A stretch of DNA of 64,000 nucleotides from Candidatus Falkowbacteria bacterium. Lineage in GTDB: Bacteria > Patescibacteriota > Patescibacteriia > Patescibacteriales > Patescibacteriaceae. The position numbers and the translations under genes were made by a program. The stretch spans positions 186,001-250,000 of the forward strand of contig CP065010.1 of NCBI GenBank assembly GCA_016699775.1, given 5' to 3'. Below, in pieces: positions 45,548 to 55,159 of this stretch. The notes under the pieces are model-generated. The model worked only from the letters and a program-made list of their open reading frames with translations, did not search any database and was not told where the DNA came from. The number at the start of each line of letters is the position of its first letter. The stretch's first letter is position 1.

Positions 45548-46621
45548 ATGAATATTTCTACGCGACCAAAAATTATATTTATAACCATTATTATTGCTGT
45601 GGCAAGTATTAGTGGTGGTATGTTAGGTAATTGGTTATTCATCTATTTTTTAGATACCTATTATGATGTGCCAAATGGTAATTATGGCACTGTACCCACT
45701 TCTGCAACAATGCCAATCAGAAGTCCACAAAAAAATATTGACAGTACCGCTATTGCTGGTTCAGTTACAAATGCTGAGAGTAGTTTAGTAGGAATTTTTA
45801 AACGTAGTAATCTTTATATACCAAAGAATAAAGTTAGTCAGGGTGTAATTATGACAAGTGATGGTTGGCTAATGTCGACAATATTGTTCTCCTCGGAAGG
45901 AGCTGGAAACTTTAGTGAGTATGTTATTGTGGCTAATGATAAAAAAGTATATGAGATTGATAAAGTTATTAATGATAGTCTTAATAAGATAAGTTTTATT
46001 CATTTAAAGAAGGCGAGTAATTTACCGGTTAAAGATTTTGTTTTAAGTCGAGATATAGCACCAGGTCAAGAAGTAATTGGCATGGAATGGAAAGGTGCTG
46101 TTAGTACCGGCCTAGTTAACTATCGATCTCCTGATGTTCGATCAAGCGAAGGAGCTCTTAATGAATTATCGGTTGTTGGTTTGGAATCACCTACAGCACC
46201 TAATATTTTTATTTTTGATCTTGGTGGACGAATGATCGGATTTTCTCGCAACAATATTATTTTTGATATTGATGGTATCCAGGCGTCACTTAATAAAATA
46301 ATAACTAGTGGTAAAACAAGGTATGCTCGCCTGGGTATACATTATATTTCTTTAGCTGATCTGCCAGTTGAATCTGGAGAGGGAGCTTTAATTACAGCTG
46401 CTGATAAAAAACCGGCAATCATAAAAGGTAGTCCCGCCGAGAAAGCTGGTTTACAAGCAGGAGATATAATTTTATCAATAGATAAAGAATCAATTAATGT
46501 AAGTTCGGATATTTCTTCACTATTAAAACAATATCTACCTGGAGAAATAATTGATGTAACTTTTTCTCGAAAAAATGAGATAAAAAATATTCAAGTAACG
46601 CTTGATGAACAAGCCTTATAA
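45548..46621 (+). CDS. HtrA/DegP-like pseudoprotease with PDZ domain
   Basis: 357 residues. One N-terminal transmembrane helix (~9-34), a trypsin-fold region (~75-255) and a C-terminal PDZ domain (AIIKGSPAEKAGLQAGDIIL, DISSLLKQYLPGE). Catalytic positions are lost: the His-bearing TNxHVV position reads STILFS (L113 where His is expected), the Asp region reads NDSLNKISFIH, and the GNSGGP serine loop is NIFIFDLGG. It therefore probably lacks protease activity and may bind substrates or act as a chaperone or regulator on the membrane outside. The frame is intact and followed by pgk. Confidence 0.75.
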   Translation: MNISTRPKIIFITIIIAVASISGGMLGNWLFIYFLDTYYDVPNGNYGTVPTSATMPIRSPQKNIDSTAIAGSVTNAESSLVGIFKRSNLYIPKNKVSQGVIMTSDGWLMSTILFSSEGAGNFSEYVIVANDKKVYEIDKVINDSLNKISFIHLKKASNLPVKDFVLSRDIAPGQEVIGMEWKGAVSTGLVNYRSPDVRSSEGALNELSVVGLESPTAPNIFIFDLGGRMIGFSRNNIIFDIDGIQASLNKIITSGKTRYARLGIHYISLADLPVESGEGALITAADKKPAIIKGSPAEKAGLQAGDIILSIDKESINVSSDISSLLKQYLPGEIIDVTFSRKNEIKNIQVTLDEQAL

Positions 46622-46631
46622 TATATTAATT

Positions 46632-47795
46632 ATGAAGATGCGATCCATGCCATCATTACGTCATTTGAAGGGTAAGCGTATTTTACTTCGCCTTGATCTT
46701 AATGTCCCGGTTTCTGGGTCAAAAATTACTGATGATTTTAAAATTATTTCGGCTATACCAACGATTCGTCAACTTCGTTCTTGCCCATTAATTATTATAA
46801 GTCATCGTGGTGAGCCAAAAACCAAAGCGGGAAAATATACGTATCAAACCTCATATTCATTGCAACTAATCGTTAAGAAATTACAAAAATATATTGGGGG
46901 AAATATTTTTATTAGTAAGGGGTCTTGGTCTCTACTTAAAAAACAAGCTCAAGAGCTAAAGCCAGGGGATATTATGGTGGTAGAGAATCTTCGTTTTTGG
47001 CCAGGTGAAGTACAAAATGATAAAAACTTTGCGAAAGAACTAGCTGCTTTGGCTGACATTTATATTAATGACGCCTTCGCGGTTTCTCATCGAGCTCACG
47101 CTTCGGTGGCTGCAATTACAAAATATATACCCTCATACGCAGGCCCCTTACTCAGACAGGAAATAGTAAATCTAACTAAGGTTACAAAGCAACGTTCACT
47201 AGTTGTGATTCTTGGAGGAGCAAAAATTTCTAGTAAGCTACCATTAATACAAAAATTATTACCACGTTCTTCGGCAATTATTATGGGCGGTGGTTTGGCT
47301 AATACTATTTTAAAAGTTCGTGGTTATTCTATTGGGGCTTCGCTCTATGATGTAAAAAGTTTGGTTGCGGCTAAGCGTCTAACTTCAGAAAAAATTATAC
47401 TGCCAATTGATGTTGTTGTTCAAAGTGGGAAAAAGATATTTACTAAGTCTATTACTCAAGTTGGAACCAAGGAAAAAATTTTTGATATTGGACCAGAAAC
47501 TGTTTCCCATTTCTCTTCGATTATTTCAAAAGCAAAAACTATTATCTGGAATGGCCCTCTGGGATTATTTGAAAATAAAAAATTTCAAAATGGTACCAAA
47601 CAAATAATAATTTCCATCCAAAAAACGCAAAAGAAAAATATTTTTACCTTAGCCGGTGGTGGTGAAACCGTTGAGGCTATAAGATATTTAAAAGCTCAAT
47701 CTTCATTTACCTGGGTTTCAACCGGAGGTGGGGCAAGCTTAGCTTTTTTAAGTGGTGAAATGATGCCCGGTTTACAGGGATTAGGTGATACATAA
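46632..47795 (+). CDS. pgk: Phosphoglycerate kinase
   Basis: 387 residues. Glycolytic kinase that makes ATP from 1,3-bisphosphoglycerate. Motifs: KRILLRLDLNVPV (N-domain substrate site), ISHRGEP, LENLRFWPGE-like VENLRFWPGEVQND, VVILGGAKISSKLP, IIWNGPLGLFE and VSTGGGASLAFLSG. The ATG before KMRSMPSLRHLKG is preferred over a longer TTG frame overlapping the HtrA-like gene. The next gene is gpmI-like, so two lower-glycolysis steps are together. Confidence 0.95.
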   Translation: MKMRSMPSLRHLKGKRILLRLDLNVPVSGSKITDDFKIISAIPTIRQLRSCPLIIISHRGEPKTKAGKYTYQTSYSLQLIVKKLQKYIGGNIFISKGSWSLLKKQAQELKPGDIMVVENLRFWPGEVQNDKNFAKELAALADIYINDAFAVSHRAHASVAAITKYIPSYAGPLLRQEIVNLTKVTKQRSLVVILGGAKISSKLPLIQKLLPRSSAIIMGGGLANTILKVRGYSIGASLYDVKSLVAAKRLTSEKIILPIDVVVQSGKKIFTKSITQVGTKEKIFDIGPETVSHFSSIISKAKTIIWNGPLGLFENKKFQNGTKQIIISIQKTQKKNIFTLAGGGETVEAIRYLKAQSSFTWVSTGGGASLAFLSGEMMPGLQGLGDT

Positions 47796-47796
47796 T

Positions 47797-49380
47797 ATGA
47801 CTGAAGTAAAAAAATATTTGCGTCCAAAACCACTTGTACTTATTACGTTAGAAGGTTGGGGAGTAGCCAGGGCTCATTCTGCTAATGCAATTACTGAAGC
47901 TAATCCCGAATATTTTAAATTTTTAATAAGTCATTATCCAGCTTTAACTCTTTTGGCATCTGGCGAGTCTGTTGGTGCTTTATTATCAGAGACTGTGGGC
48001 ACGGAGTTAGGCCACCTGGCAATTGGCCTTGGCCGGCCAGTGATTAACTATTGTTCATTAGTTGACCAAGATATTGCTTCGGGCAATTTTTCAAAATTAT
48101 GTGAAACAGAATTTGCAAATATACGCGATGGTAGCGTTCACTTGATTGGTCTTATATCTACGGTACAGGTAGAAGCCTCCTTACATCATTTACAATCTTT
48201 ATTAAAATCTTTGAAGGAGTCACTGCCTTTAGATACAAAAATATTTTTACATGCAATTTTAGATGGACGAGATATGTCAGCCAAAGGTGGTCGTCATCTA
48301 CTTGAAGATATTGAGAAAGAACTAAAAACTTGTAATGGAACGATTGCCTCAATAACCGGTCGGTTATATGGTTTAGATAGTCATGAGCATAAAGCACGCT
48401 TGGAGAAAACAGTAACCACTATGGTTGAAGGAAAAGGCAATACATCTATATCAGCGCTTCAAGCTGTTTCTGACAATTACCAAAAAAAAATCTTTGATGA
48501 AGAATTACCACCAACAGCTATTACTTCTTCAGGCGACACTCCAGTAGCTTTAATTTCAAAAGAAGATACTGTTATCTTTTTTAATTTTAATCCTATTTCT
48601 ATTCGGCCGTTAGCTCGCTCTTTAATTCAGCAATTTTCTGCAACTGAGTCACATCCTCAATGTATAAGTTTAGTGCCTTATGATGATCCAGAAATAAAAC
48701 CCTTATGTATACTACGTTCGCAAAGTAATTTTTTAGGGGAGTGTATTTCTGAAGCAGGTTTTCGTCAAATTAGAATTTCTGATAGTGAAGGTTATGTGTC
48801 AATTACTAGTTTTTTAAACGGGGGCAATGACGTAAGTGTTTCCGGAGAGGATCGACATCTAATTTCTTTATCTGGCGAAACAGAATATTCAACACGGCCT
48901 GAGCTTGGCACAACTGACATAGCCAAAGAAACAGTAAAAATTATCGAAGAGAATAAGTATGATTTTATGGCTGTAAATTTTTCAGCCTTAGATCGGGTTG
49001 GACATATGAGTAATATAACTCTAGCTAAGGACGTTGTTCTAGCTATTGATCGGGCTTTGCGAAAAATTATTGAAGCAGTTCTGCAGGCTAATGGCGTAGC
49101 GGTAATTGTTGGAAGTCATGGGTTAGCTGAACAGCTAATCTCCATTAATGGTGAAAAGTTTTCACCACATACAATAAATCCAGTTCCTTTTATATTAGTG
49201 GGAAAGCCATTCGCTGGTTATAGTCTTGGTTTTCCCGAAGCAGTTGGTGGTGATTTAAGTTTAATAACTCCTGTAGGAAGTTTAATTGATGTAGCACCGA
49301 CTATTTTAAAATTACTGAAATTGTCTATTCCGTCAGTGATGACAGGCAAAAGTTTTTTTGATGAGCTTACATTACTATGA
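47797..49380 (+). CDS. gpmI: Divergent 2,3-BPG-independent phosphoglycerate mutase-like protein
   Basis: 527 residues, length and order like GpmI (alkaline-phosphatase superfamily). Key positions are altered: first metal Asp is Glu (LITLEGWG, E19), nucleophile Ser is Thr (TVGTELGH, T69), the late TADHGNAE motif is VGSHGLAEQ with Asp to Ser, and the VHSH motif of domain B is VEASLHHL. Kept are HAILDGRDMSAKGG, SALDRVGH (D, H) and FSPHTINPVPF (H). It interconverts 3- and 2-phosphoglycerate if active; Thr can replace Ser in this superfamily, but the metal set is compromised. It precedes murJ with an ATGA overlap. Confidence 0.75.
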   Translation: MTEVKKYLRPKPLVLITLEGWGVARAHSANAITEANPEYFKFLISHYPALTLLASGESVGALLSETVGTELGHLAIGLGRPVINYCSLVDQDIASGNFSKLCETEFANIRDGSVHLIGLISTVQVEASLHHLQSLLKSLKESLPLDTKIFLHAILDGRDMSAKGGRHLLEDIEKELKTCNGTIASITGRLYGLDSHEHKARLEKTVTTMVEGKGNTSISALQAVSDNYQKKIFDEELPPTAITSSGDTPVALISKEDTVIFFNFNPISIRPLARSLIQQFSATESHPQCISLVPYDDPEIKPLCILRSQSNFLGECISEAGFRQIRISDSEGYVSITSFLNGGNDVSVSGEDRHLISLSGETEYSTRPELGTTDIAKETVKIIEENKYDFMAVNFSALDRVGHMSNITLAKDVVLAIDRALRKIIEAVLQANGVAVIVGSHGLAEQLISINGEKFSPHTINPVPFILVGKPFAGYSLGFPEAVGGDLSLITPVGSLIDVAPTILKLLKLSIPSVMTGKSFFDELTLL

Positions 49381-50999
49381 CCAAGAAGATTTTTACTAAT
49401 ATTTTTAAATCTGCTGACACCATTGCCGGTGCAGCTTTTATAATTGCGATACTATCAGTGGCTAGTAGAATATTAGGTGTCTTTCGTGATCGTATTTTGG
49501 CGGGAACCTTTGGTGCGGGTCAAACGCTGGATCTATATTATGCAGCTTTTCGTTTCCCAGATCTTTTATTTAATTTACTAGTACTTGGAGCTTTATCAGC
49601 TGGCTTCATTCCAATATTTTCTCATTTAACAGCTAATAATCAACAAGAAAAGGCATGGCGATTGGCTAATAATATATTAAATATTCTAACCCTTGGGTTA
49701 GCTCTCTTGTGTGGTATTGGTATCATTTTTGCACCGTGGCTAGTGAGATTTATTGCCCCGGGTTTTGGACCAGAATCAATAACTACTCTTGTTGATTTAA
49801 CACGGATTATGTTTGTATCTCCACTCCTTCTTGGCATTTCCAGTATTATTGGCAGTGTCTTACAGGCCAAGCGACGTTTTTTTGTGTATTCAATATCTCC
49901 AATTTTTTATAATCTTGGTATTATTGGTGGTGCTTTACTGTTAGCCCCTCGCTTTGGAATTATTGGTCTTGCCTTTGGTGTTGCGATTGGCTCTCTCTTG
50001 CATTTAATCATTCAAGTCCCAACTTTTTTTAAACTAGGTTTTAGGTATCAGCGATTATTTGAGTGGCGTGATGCAAGTGTGTTAGCAGTATTTAAAATGA
50101 TGTCAGCTCGAACATTTAGTTTGGCTGTAACGCAAATTAATTTAATAGTGATAACAATTATTGCTTCTACATTAGCCACTGGTTCATTATCAATTTTTAA
50201 TTTAGCCAATAATCTTCAATTTTTTCCAGTCAGTATTTTTGGTATTTCTTTTGCCTTAGCTGTTTTTCCATTGATGTCAGCAACTTCCGATAAAGAAAAA
50301 ATAAAATTTTTATTTTCCCGGACATTTCGTCAGATTCTTTTTTTCATAATTCCGGCTACGGTTATTGTTTTAACCTTACGAGCTCAAATTGTTCGTTTAG
50401 TGCTTGGAACCGGAAAGTTTGATTGGACAGCTACAGTACTGACGATTGAGACACTTGGTTTTTTTGCTATATCTTTTTTTGCTCAAGCTGCTCTACCACT
50501 TTTGAACCGCGCTTTTTTTGCTCAACAAAATTCTCGAATTCCATTGTTTACTGGTTTAGCCGCCGAAGCAGTAAATATTATATTAGCAATATATTTGTCA
50601 AAGAAATTTGGGGTTCCTGGTTTAGCTCTGGCTTTTTCAATTAGCACGATTATTAATTTTGTATTATTATTTGTTTTCTTACATCGTCGGTTACATGGGC
50701 TTGATGAGCGACGTATTATTATGTCAGTTACCAAATATACAGTGGCGGCATTTATGGCAGTTTGTGCAATTCAGGCAATGAAACTATTGGTTTGGCCATA
50801 CGCCGATATGAGTCGTTTTTGGGGAGTACTATTACAGGCCAGTGCCGCAGGAATCTTTGGTAGCGTAGTGTATCTTGGAATGTGCTCACTTTTAAAGAGT
50901 GAAGAGTTTGCAGAATTATGGAAGGCAGCTAAGATTCGTCTATTTAAACCATCAGCTGATTTTAAAGCTGATGATCAGGGTGAGGCTAGAGGGATTTAA
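49377..50999 (+). CDS. murJ: Lipid II flippase MurJ (MviN)
   Basis: 540 residues with ~14 transmembrane helices of the MOP exporter fold. Signature stretches: SVASRILGVFRDRILAGTFG at the N-terminus, DLYYAAFRFPDLLFNLLVLG, then GALSAGFIPIFSH. The Arg and Asp positions in the first helices are kept. It moves lipid II across the membrane for wall synthesis. The start ATGA overlaps the gpmI stop. A soluble tail of ~30 residues follows the last helix. Confidence 0.93.
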   Translation: MTKKIFTNIFKSADTIAGAAFIIAILSVASRILGVFRDRILAGTFGAGQTLDLYYAAFRFPDLLFNLLVLGALSAGFIPIFSHLTANNQQEKAWRLANNILNILTLGLALLCGIGIIFAPWLVRFIAPGFGPESITTLVDLTRIMFVSPLLLGISSIIGSVLQAKRRFFVYSISPIFYNLGIIGGALLLAPRFGIIGLAFGVAIGSLLHLIIQVPTFFKLGFRYQRLFEWRDASVLAVFKMMSARTFSLAVTQINLIVITIIASTLATGSLSIFNLANNLQFFPVSIFGISFALAVFPLMSATSDKEKIKFLFSRTFRQILFFIIPATVIVLTLRAQIVRLVLGTGKFDWTATVLTIETLGFFAISFFAQAALPLLNRAFFAQQNSRIPLFTGLAAEAVNIILAIYLSKKFGVPGLALAFSISTIINFVLLFVFLHRRLHGLDERRIIMSVTKYTVAAFMAVCAIQAMKLLVWPYADMSRFWGVLLQASAAGIFGSVVYLGMCSLLKSEEFAELWKAAKIRLFKPSADFKADDQGEARGI

Positions 51000-51007
51000 A
51001 ATAATAT

Positions 51008-51793
51008 ATGAAAATTCATTTTATTGGATTATCTTGCTTCCTAATCGAGAATGAAATGGGTTTTAGAATTTTAATTGACCCATTTAATAATTCCCCTGAA
51101 TGGTCACTTGGTCCAAAATTTCCCGAAGAATTTAATGGAAAATCTTTTGGTACTAATGTTGTGTTGATGTCTGAACCAGATGCTGACCATTCATATTCAC
51201 GTGGAGATTGGTTACAATATGCTCCGAGAACAAAACCCCATAGTGATCCTTTTCCAGACTTTGATTTAAAGGGAAGTTTTGTTTATGAGTATAATGGTGA
51301 TTTAAATATAGCCTATCAATATACTATTGATGGGTTACGCCTAGCTCATTTTGCTGATAATGCACACTTATTATCTGATAAACAACTTAAGGAGATTGGT
51401 TCACTAGATATTATATTTATTTCTCCTCCTAAGGTTACTGCAGATAACAAAGCTCTTAACGTAGTGCGTCAAAATATTAATTTATTAAAACCAAAAATTA
51501 TTATTTGGTCTCATCATATTGTCCCTGAGAGATTACCTTTTGAAACAGATAGTGAGACATTGAGATTATTTTTTAAAAAATACTTTAAAGAGAAAGCCAG
51601 CACTAATCAGTTTTATAAAGGAGAAGAAAGTTTTATTCAGCTGTGTTATGTTTTAGAAAATGCATTGTTATTAAATAAAGAGTATAATGGTCTACTTATT
51701 TCAGAAACATCGATTGAAGTAAACAAACAATCAATAGCATCTCTAAAAGAGAATCCTCAAAGTTTTTTATTTACTTCGATGTTGGCTCAGTAA
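51008..51793 (+). CDS. Metallo-beta-lactamase-fold protein with altered HxHxDH motif
   Basis: 261 residues. UlaG-like MBL layout: MKIHFIGLSCFLIEN, RILIDPF, LMSEPDADHSYSRGD, LAHFADNAHLLSDKQLKEIG (His and Asp of a later ligand set), then IIWSHHIVPERLPF. Normal HxHxDH is SEPDADH, keeping only the Asp-His, so two zinc-binding His are replaced by Glu and Asp. The rest of the fold is intact, suggesting a different metal set or loss of hydrolysis. It follows murJ by 8 bases on the same strand. Confidence 0.7.
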   Translation: MKIHFIGLSCFLIENEMGFRILIDPFNNSPEWSLGPKFPEEFNGKSFGTNVVLMSEPDADHSYSRGDWLQYAPRTKPHSDPFPDFDLKGSFVYEYNGDLNIAYQYTIDGLRLAHFADNAHLLSDKQLKEIGSLDIIFISPPKVTADNKALNVVRQNINLLKPKIIIWSHHIVPERLPFETDSETLRLFFKKYFKEKASTNQFYKGEESFIQLCYVLENALLLNKEYNGLLISETSIEVNKQSIASLKENPQSFLFTSMLAQ

Positions 51794-51796
51794 GAT

Positions 51797-52093
51797 ATGT
51801 CTCAAGCTTTCAAACGAACAATAGAAAATTTTATTTGCGAACATTGTCAGCAAGAAGTTGTTGGTAATGGTTATACTAATCACTGTCCGCATTGTTTATA
51901 TAGTAAACATGTAGATATTAATCCTGGTGATCGAGAGGCAACTTGTGGTGGTTTAATGAAACCAATGCAGATTGAAATAAAGGGACAGGAATGGATAATT
52001 TTACATACCTGCTTGATTTGTGGTTTTAAGAAAAAAAATAAAGTGAGCCCAGGGGATAATCGTGAGGCAATAATTCAATTGGCTAAGAGCTAA
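51797..52093 (+). CDS. RNHCP domain protein (zinc-ribbon)
   Basis: 98 residues. The family pattern is FxCxxC ... NHCPxCLxSKHxD ... PGDR ... CGGxMxP: seen as FICEHCQQEVVGNG, TNHCPHCLYSKHVD, NPGDREATCGGLMKPM, and a last Cys pair HTCLICGFKKKNKV. The name-giving RNHCP is here TNHCP. Probable Zn-binding nucleic-acid protein of unknown role. It ends before rnpB and follows the MBL-like gene by 3 bases. Confidence 0.88.
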   Translation: MSQAFKRTIENFICEHCQQEVVGNGYTNHCPHCLYSKHVDINPGDREATCGGLMKPMQIEIKGQEWIILHTCLICGFKKKNKVSPGDNREAIIQLAKS

Positions 52094-52143
52094 TATTTTG
52101 CTTATATTAAACAAAAATATAGCTTACTCAAGCAAAAAATGAC

Positions 52144-52172
52144 TTGACTTACAGTCAAAAATCAGCTATGGT
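52144..52172 (+). promoter_or_regulatory. Promoter of rnpB
   Basis: TTGACT, a 17-base spacer and TATGGT. Predicted start near 52179, about 18 bases before the P1 stem of the RNase P RNA. Confidence 0.7.
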
Positions 52173-52196
52173 AAAGCAATCTTGTCTTGAGATAAT

Positions 52197-52595
52197 CGCC
52201 CGGTACGCAGGTGATTGCTTTATTTAAAAAAAGATAAAGAGGAAAGTCCGGACTCCAGAAAAAAGGCAGTGGGTAATGCCCACCGGAAGTAATTCCAGGG
52301 AAAGTGCCACAGAGACAATACTACCCGATCAAATGATCGGCGAAAGGTGAAAAGTGAATTCAAGTCATTAATCGGCTAGAATTCTCGTCGTCTGGTGACA
52401 GACTGACGCGGTAAACCCTGCCTGGAGCAAGAGCAAACCTTTTATTGCCAATGGCAGTAAAAGATGAAAAGTAGCTCGCTTGAATCCTTAAGTAATTGAG
52501 GATCTAGATAGATAATTACCGTTCGGTTCAATTTCAGTTGATTATATTAATTAACTGAGACCGGATACAGAATCCGGCTTATCGCGTGCCGGGTG
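52197..52595 (+). ncRNA. rnpB: RNase P RNA
   Basis: Catalytic RNA of RNase P that trims tRNA 5' leaders. The ends pair in P1 (CGCCCGGTACGC with GCGTGCCGGGTG). P4 and the conserved core are seen as GAGGAAAGTCCGGACTCC near the 5' side and GATAGATAATTACCG ... ACAGAATCCGGCTTAT at the 3' side. The length is near 400, as in type A RNAs. It is followed 22 bases later by the sugar transferase ATG. Confidence 0.95.
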
Positions 52596-52617
52596 TTTAT
52601 TTCATGATAAGGAATAT

Positions 52618-54033
52618 ATGAAAAAATCAGATTTGTTTTTTTCCGTCCTTCTTCTGCCGCTTGATTTCTTAATGATCATAGCCGCAGGTTTATCAGCTTA
52701 CTATCTTCGTTTTTCTAATCTTTCAACCGACATCCGTCCGGTAATTTTTAATTTGCCATTATCAGAATATTTAGCAGTGTTGTTTTTTCTTAGTTTGGTT
52801 TGGTTGGTTATTTTTTCTTTTTCTGGCCTTTATAATATTCGCGAACTCGGAAGTTTAAAAGTTGAATTAAAGAAAGTTATTTTTGGTTGTTCATTGGGCC
52901 TAGTGGCAGTGGTTATCTCAATTTTCTTTTATCGCGAACTTTTTTCTTCACGTTTTATTGTTTTGGCCGGCTGGGTTTTATCAATACTCTATGTTGGTGC
53001 GGGTAGAATATTATTAACCTTTGTTCGACGCATGTTGTATCGCTATGGTGTTGGCACACATTCTGTGGTAGTTGTTGGAGACAGCCAGACTTCTGATCAT
53101 TTAGTTCGAGAATTTGCCCGTCGACCTGGACTTGGGTTTGTTGTTGTAAAACGACTATCAGATTTTAGTATTGAGTCAGCTAAAGAAGTAGAGGATTTAT
53201 TGCTTGTTAAACCAATTGATGAAATATTACAAGCAGATCCTAATCTTTCTAAAAGTGATCGATTACGTCTGTATGATTTTGCTGATGAACATCATTTGGT
53301 TTTTAAGTATGCAGCTGATTTACTAGAAACAAAAGTATTACGAGTTGAAGTTGATGAACTTGGAGGCATCCCAATTGTTGAAGTAAAAAAAACTCCCTTA
53401 GATGGTTGGGGTAGAGTGGCAAAACGTCTAGCGGATATTATTGGTTCATTGGCATTAATTATTATTACCAGTCCAATAATGATCTTGGTAATTATTGCCA
53501 TTAAACTTGATTCTCGAGGACCAATTTTTTTCTCACGACTTGATGATGACTCACCGTTATATCGAATTGGTCAAGGTGGAAAAAAGTTTCGTTATTTAAA
53601 ATTTCGTTCAATGTTACCGCGAATGGATAGTATGCGGTATGGTGAATTAGCTGATCGTAATTTACGTTCAGATGGACCAATGGTTAAAATTAAAGATGAT
53701 CCTCGGATTACCCGAGTCGGAAGATTTATTCGTCGCTTTAGCCTTGATGAATTACCTGAGTTTTTCTTAGTCTTATCTGGTTCAATGAGCTTGGTTGGAC
53801 CTCGTCCGCACTTACCAGAAGAAGTAGCAAAGTATGAAAGTCGTCATAAAAAAGTATTAACCATTAAGCCCGGGATTACCGGGTATGCCCAAGTTTCTGG
53901 TCGCAGTGATTTAAGTTTTGAAGAAGAGGTTCGCTTGGATATTTATTATATTGAGAATTGGTCTATCCTTTCGGATATTATTATATTATTAAAAACGCCT
54001 TTAGCGGTTCTACGCTCACGGGCGAGTGAATAA
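52618..54033 (+). CDS. Polyprenyl-phosphate sugar phosphotransferase (WcaJ-like)
   Basis: 471 residues. Five N-terminal transmembrane helices (~10-140), a CoA-binding-like domain (VVVVGDSQTSD onwards) and the C-terminal bacterial sugar transferase domain: KRLADIIGSLALIIITSPI, GKKFRYLKFRSM, DELPEFFLVLSGSMSLVGPR, GITGYAQVSGRSDLSFEEEV. It links the first sugar-phosphate to undecaprenyl phosphate at the membrane, starting surface glycan synthesis. The next two genes are glycosyltransferases, giving a compact glycan cluster. Confidence 0.92.
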   Translation: MKKSDLFFSVLLLPLDFLMIIAAGLSAYYLRFSNLSTDIRPVIFNLPLSEYLAVLFFLSLVWLVIFSFSGLYNIRELGSLKVELKKVIFGCSLGLVAVVISIFFYRELFSSRFIVLAGWVLSILYVGAGRILLTFVRRMLYRYGVGTHSVVVVGDSQTSDHLVREFARRPGLGFVVVKRLSDFSIESAKEVEDLLLVKPIDEILQADPNLSKSDRLRLYDFADEHHLVFKYAADLLETKVLRVEVDELGGIPIVEVKKTPLDGWGRVAKRLADIIGSLALIIITSPIMILVIIAIKLDSRGPIFFSRLDDDSPLYRIGQGGKKFRYLKFRSMLPRMDSMRYGELADRNLRSDGPMVKIKDDPRITRVGRFIRRFSLDELPEFFLVLSGSMSLVGPRPHLPEEVAKYESRHKKVLTIKPGITGYAQVSGRSDLSFEEEVRLDIYYIENWSILSDIIILLKTPLAVLRSRASE

Positions 54034-54037
54034 TTTT

Positions 54038-55159
54038 ATGAAAGTTGCTTTAGTTCATGATCATCTGGCCCAAGCTGGCGGTGCGGAAAAAGTCTTACAG
54101 GCAATTTGTGAGATGTTTCCTGATGCGACAATTTTTACTTTATTGTATGAGCCAGAAAATGTAGATAAACATTTTAAAAATCGTCGGATTAGATCTTCAA
54201 TTATTCAACGGTTACCCGGTGGTGTTAAACACTACCAATGGTATATGCCTTTAATGCCAATGGCCGTAGAATTTTTTAATTTAAAAACATATGATCTAGT
54301 TATTTCTGATGCTAGTGCTTTTGCCAAAGGAGTAATTACTGGTACGAACACTTTACATATTTGTTATTGTCATACACCAACTCGTTATTTATGGGATTAT
54401 ACTCATGAGTATATTGAAGAGTTACGATTTAATAAATATTTTAAAAAAATTATTTCTTTGGTTTTAAATTATATTAGAATTTGGGATAAATCAGCAGCGG
54501 ATCGAGTTGATTATTATATAGCTAATTCAAAAACAATTAAAAGTCGAATTGCTAAATATTATCGTCGGACTTCAGAAGTAATTTATCCGCCAGTAGATAT
54601 GGATCGTTTTAAAGTTGCGGATAGTCAGGGTGAATATTTTTTAATTGGTGGTCGACTTGCTCCGTATAAACGTATTGATATTGCCGTTAAAGCTTTTAAG
54701 GAGCTTGGCTGGCCATTGAAAATTTTTGGTGATGGTATTGATCTTGGACGATTACAAGAAATGGCTAGTAGAGCTGATAATATTGAATTTTTGGGTCGGG
54801 TGAGCGAAGAGCAAAAAGCTGAATTATATAAAAATTCTAAAGCGTTTATTAACCCGCAAGAAGAAGATTTTGGTATAACCGTTGTTGAAGCGATGGCCTG
54901 TGGCCGTCCAGTTATTGCCTATAAAAAAGGTGGAGCAACGGAAACAGTTATTGAGGGTCAAACTGGACTATTTTTTAATGAGCAGTCAGTTGCATCTTTG
55001 ATTGAGTGTCTAAGAAGATTTAAGGAAGATTCTTTTTCCAGAGAAGCTATTAGACTACACGCTGAACAATTTTCTACTGAGAAATTCAAGAAACAGATGG
55101 CCGAAACTATACAGCGTGAATATGAACGCTTTAAAAATGGCCATGAATATCTTAATTGA
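54038..55159 (+). CDS. Family 4-type glycosyltransferase (GT-B)
   Basis: 373 residues. The N-terminal Rossmann domain starts MKVALVHDHLAQAGGAEKVL; the acceptor part has CHTPTRYLWDYTHEY; the donor domain ends with EEDFGITVVEAMACGRPVIA, the E-x7-E of GT4 enzymes. It transfers a nucleotide-activated sugar to a lipid-linked acceptor in the cytoplasm. A GTG-initiated longer frame overlaps the previous gene and is not needed. It overlaps the next gene's start. Confidence 0.9.
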   Translation: MKVALVHDHLAQAGGAEKVLQAICEMFPDATIFTLLYEPENVDKHFKNRRIRSSIIQRLPGGVKHYQWYMPLMPMAVEFFNLKTYDLVISDASAFAKGVITGTNTLHICYCHTPTRYLWDYTHEYIEELRFNKYFKKIISLVLNYIRIWDKSAADRVDYYIANSKTIKSRIAKYYRRTSEVIYPPVDMDRFKVADSQGEYFLIGGRLAPYKRIDIAVKAFKELGWPLKIFGDGIDLGRLQEMASRADNIEFLGRVSEEQKAELYKNSKAFINPQEEDFGITVVEAMACGRPVIAYKKGGATETVIEGQTGLFFNEQSVASLIECLRRFKEDSFSREAIRLHAEQFSTEKFKKQMAETIQREYERFKNGHEYLN

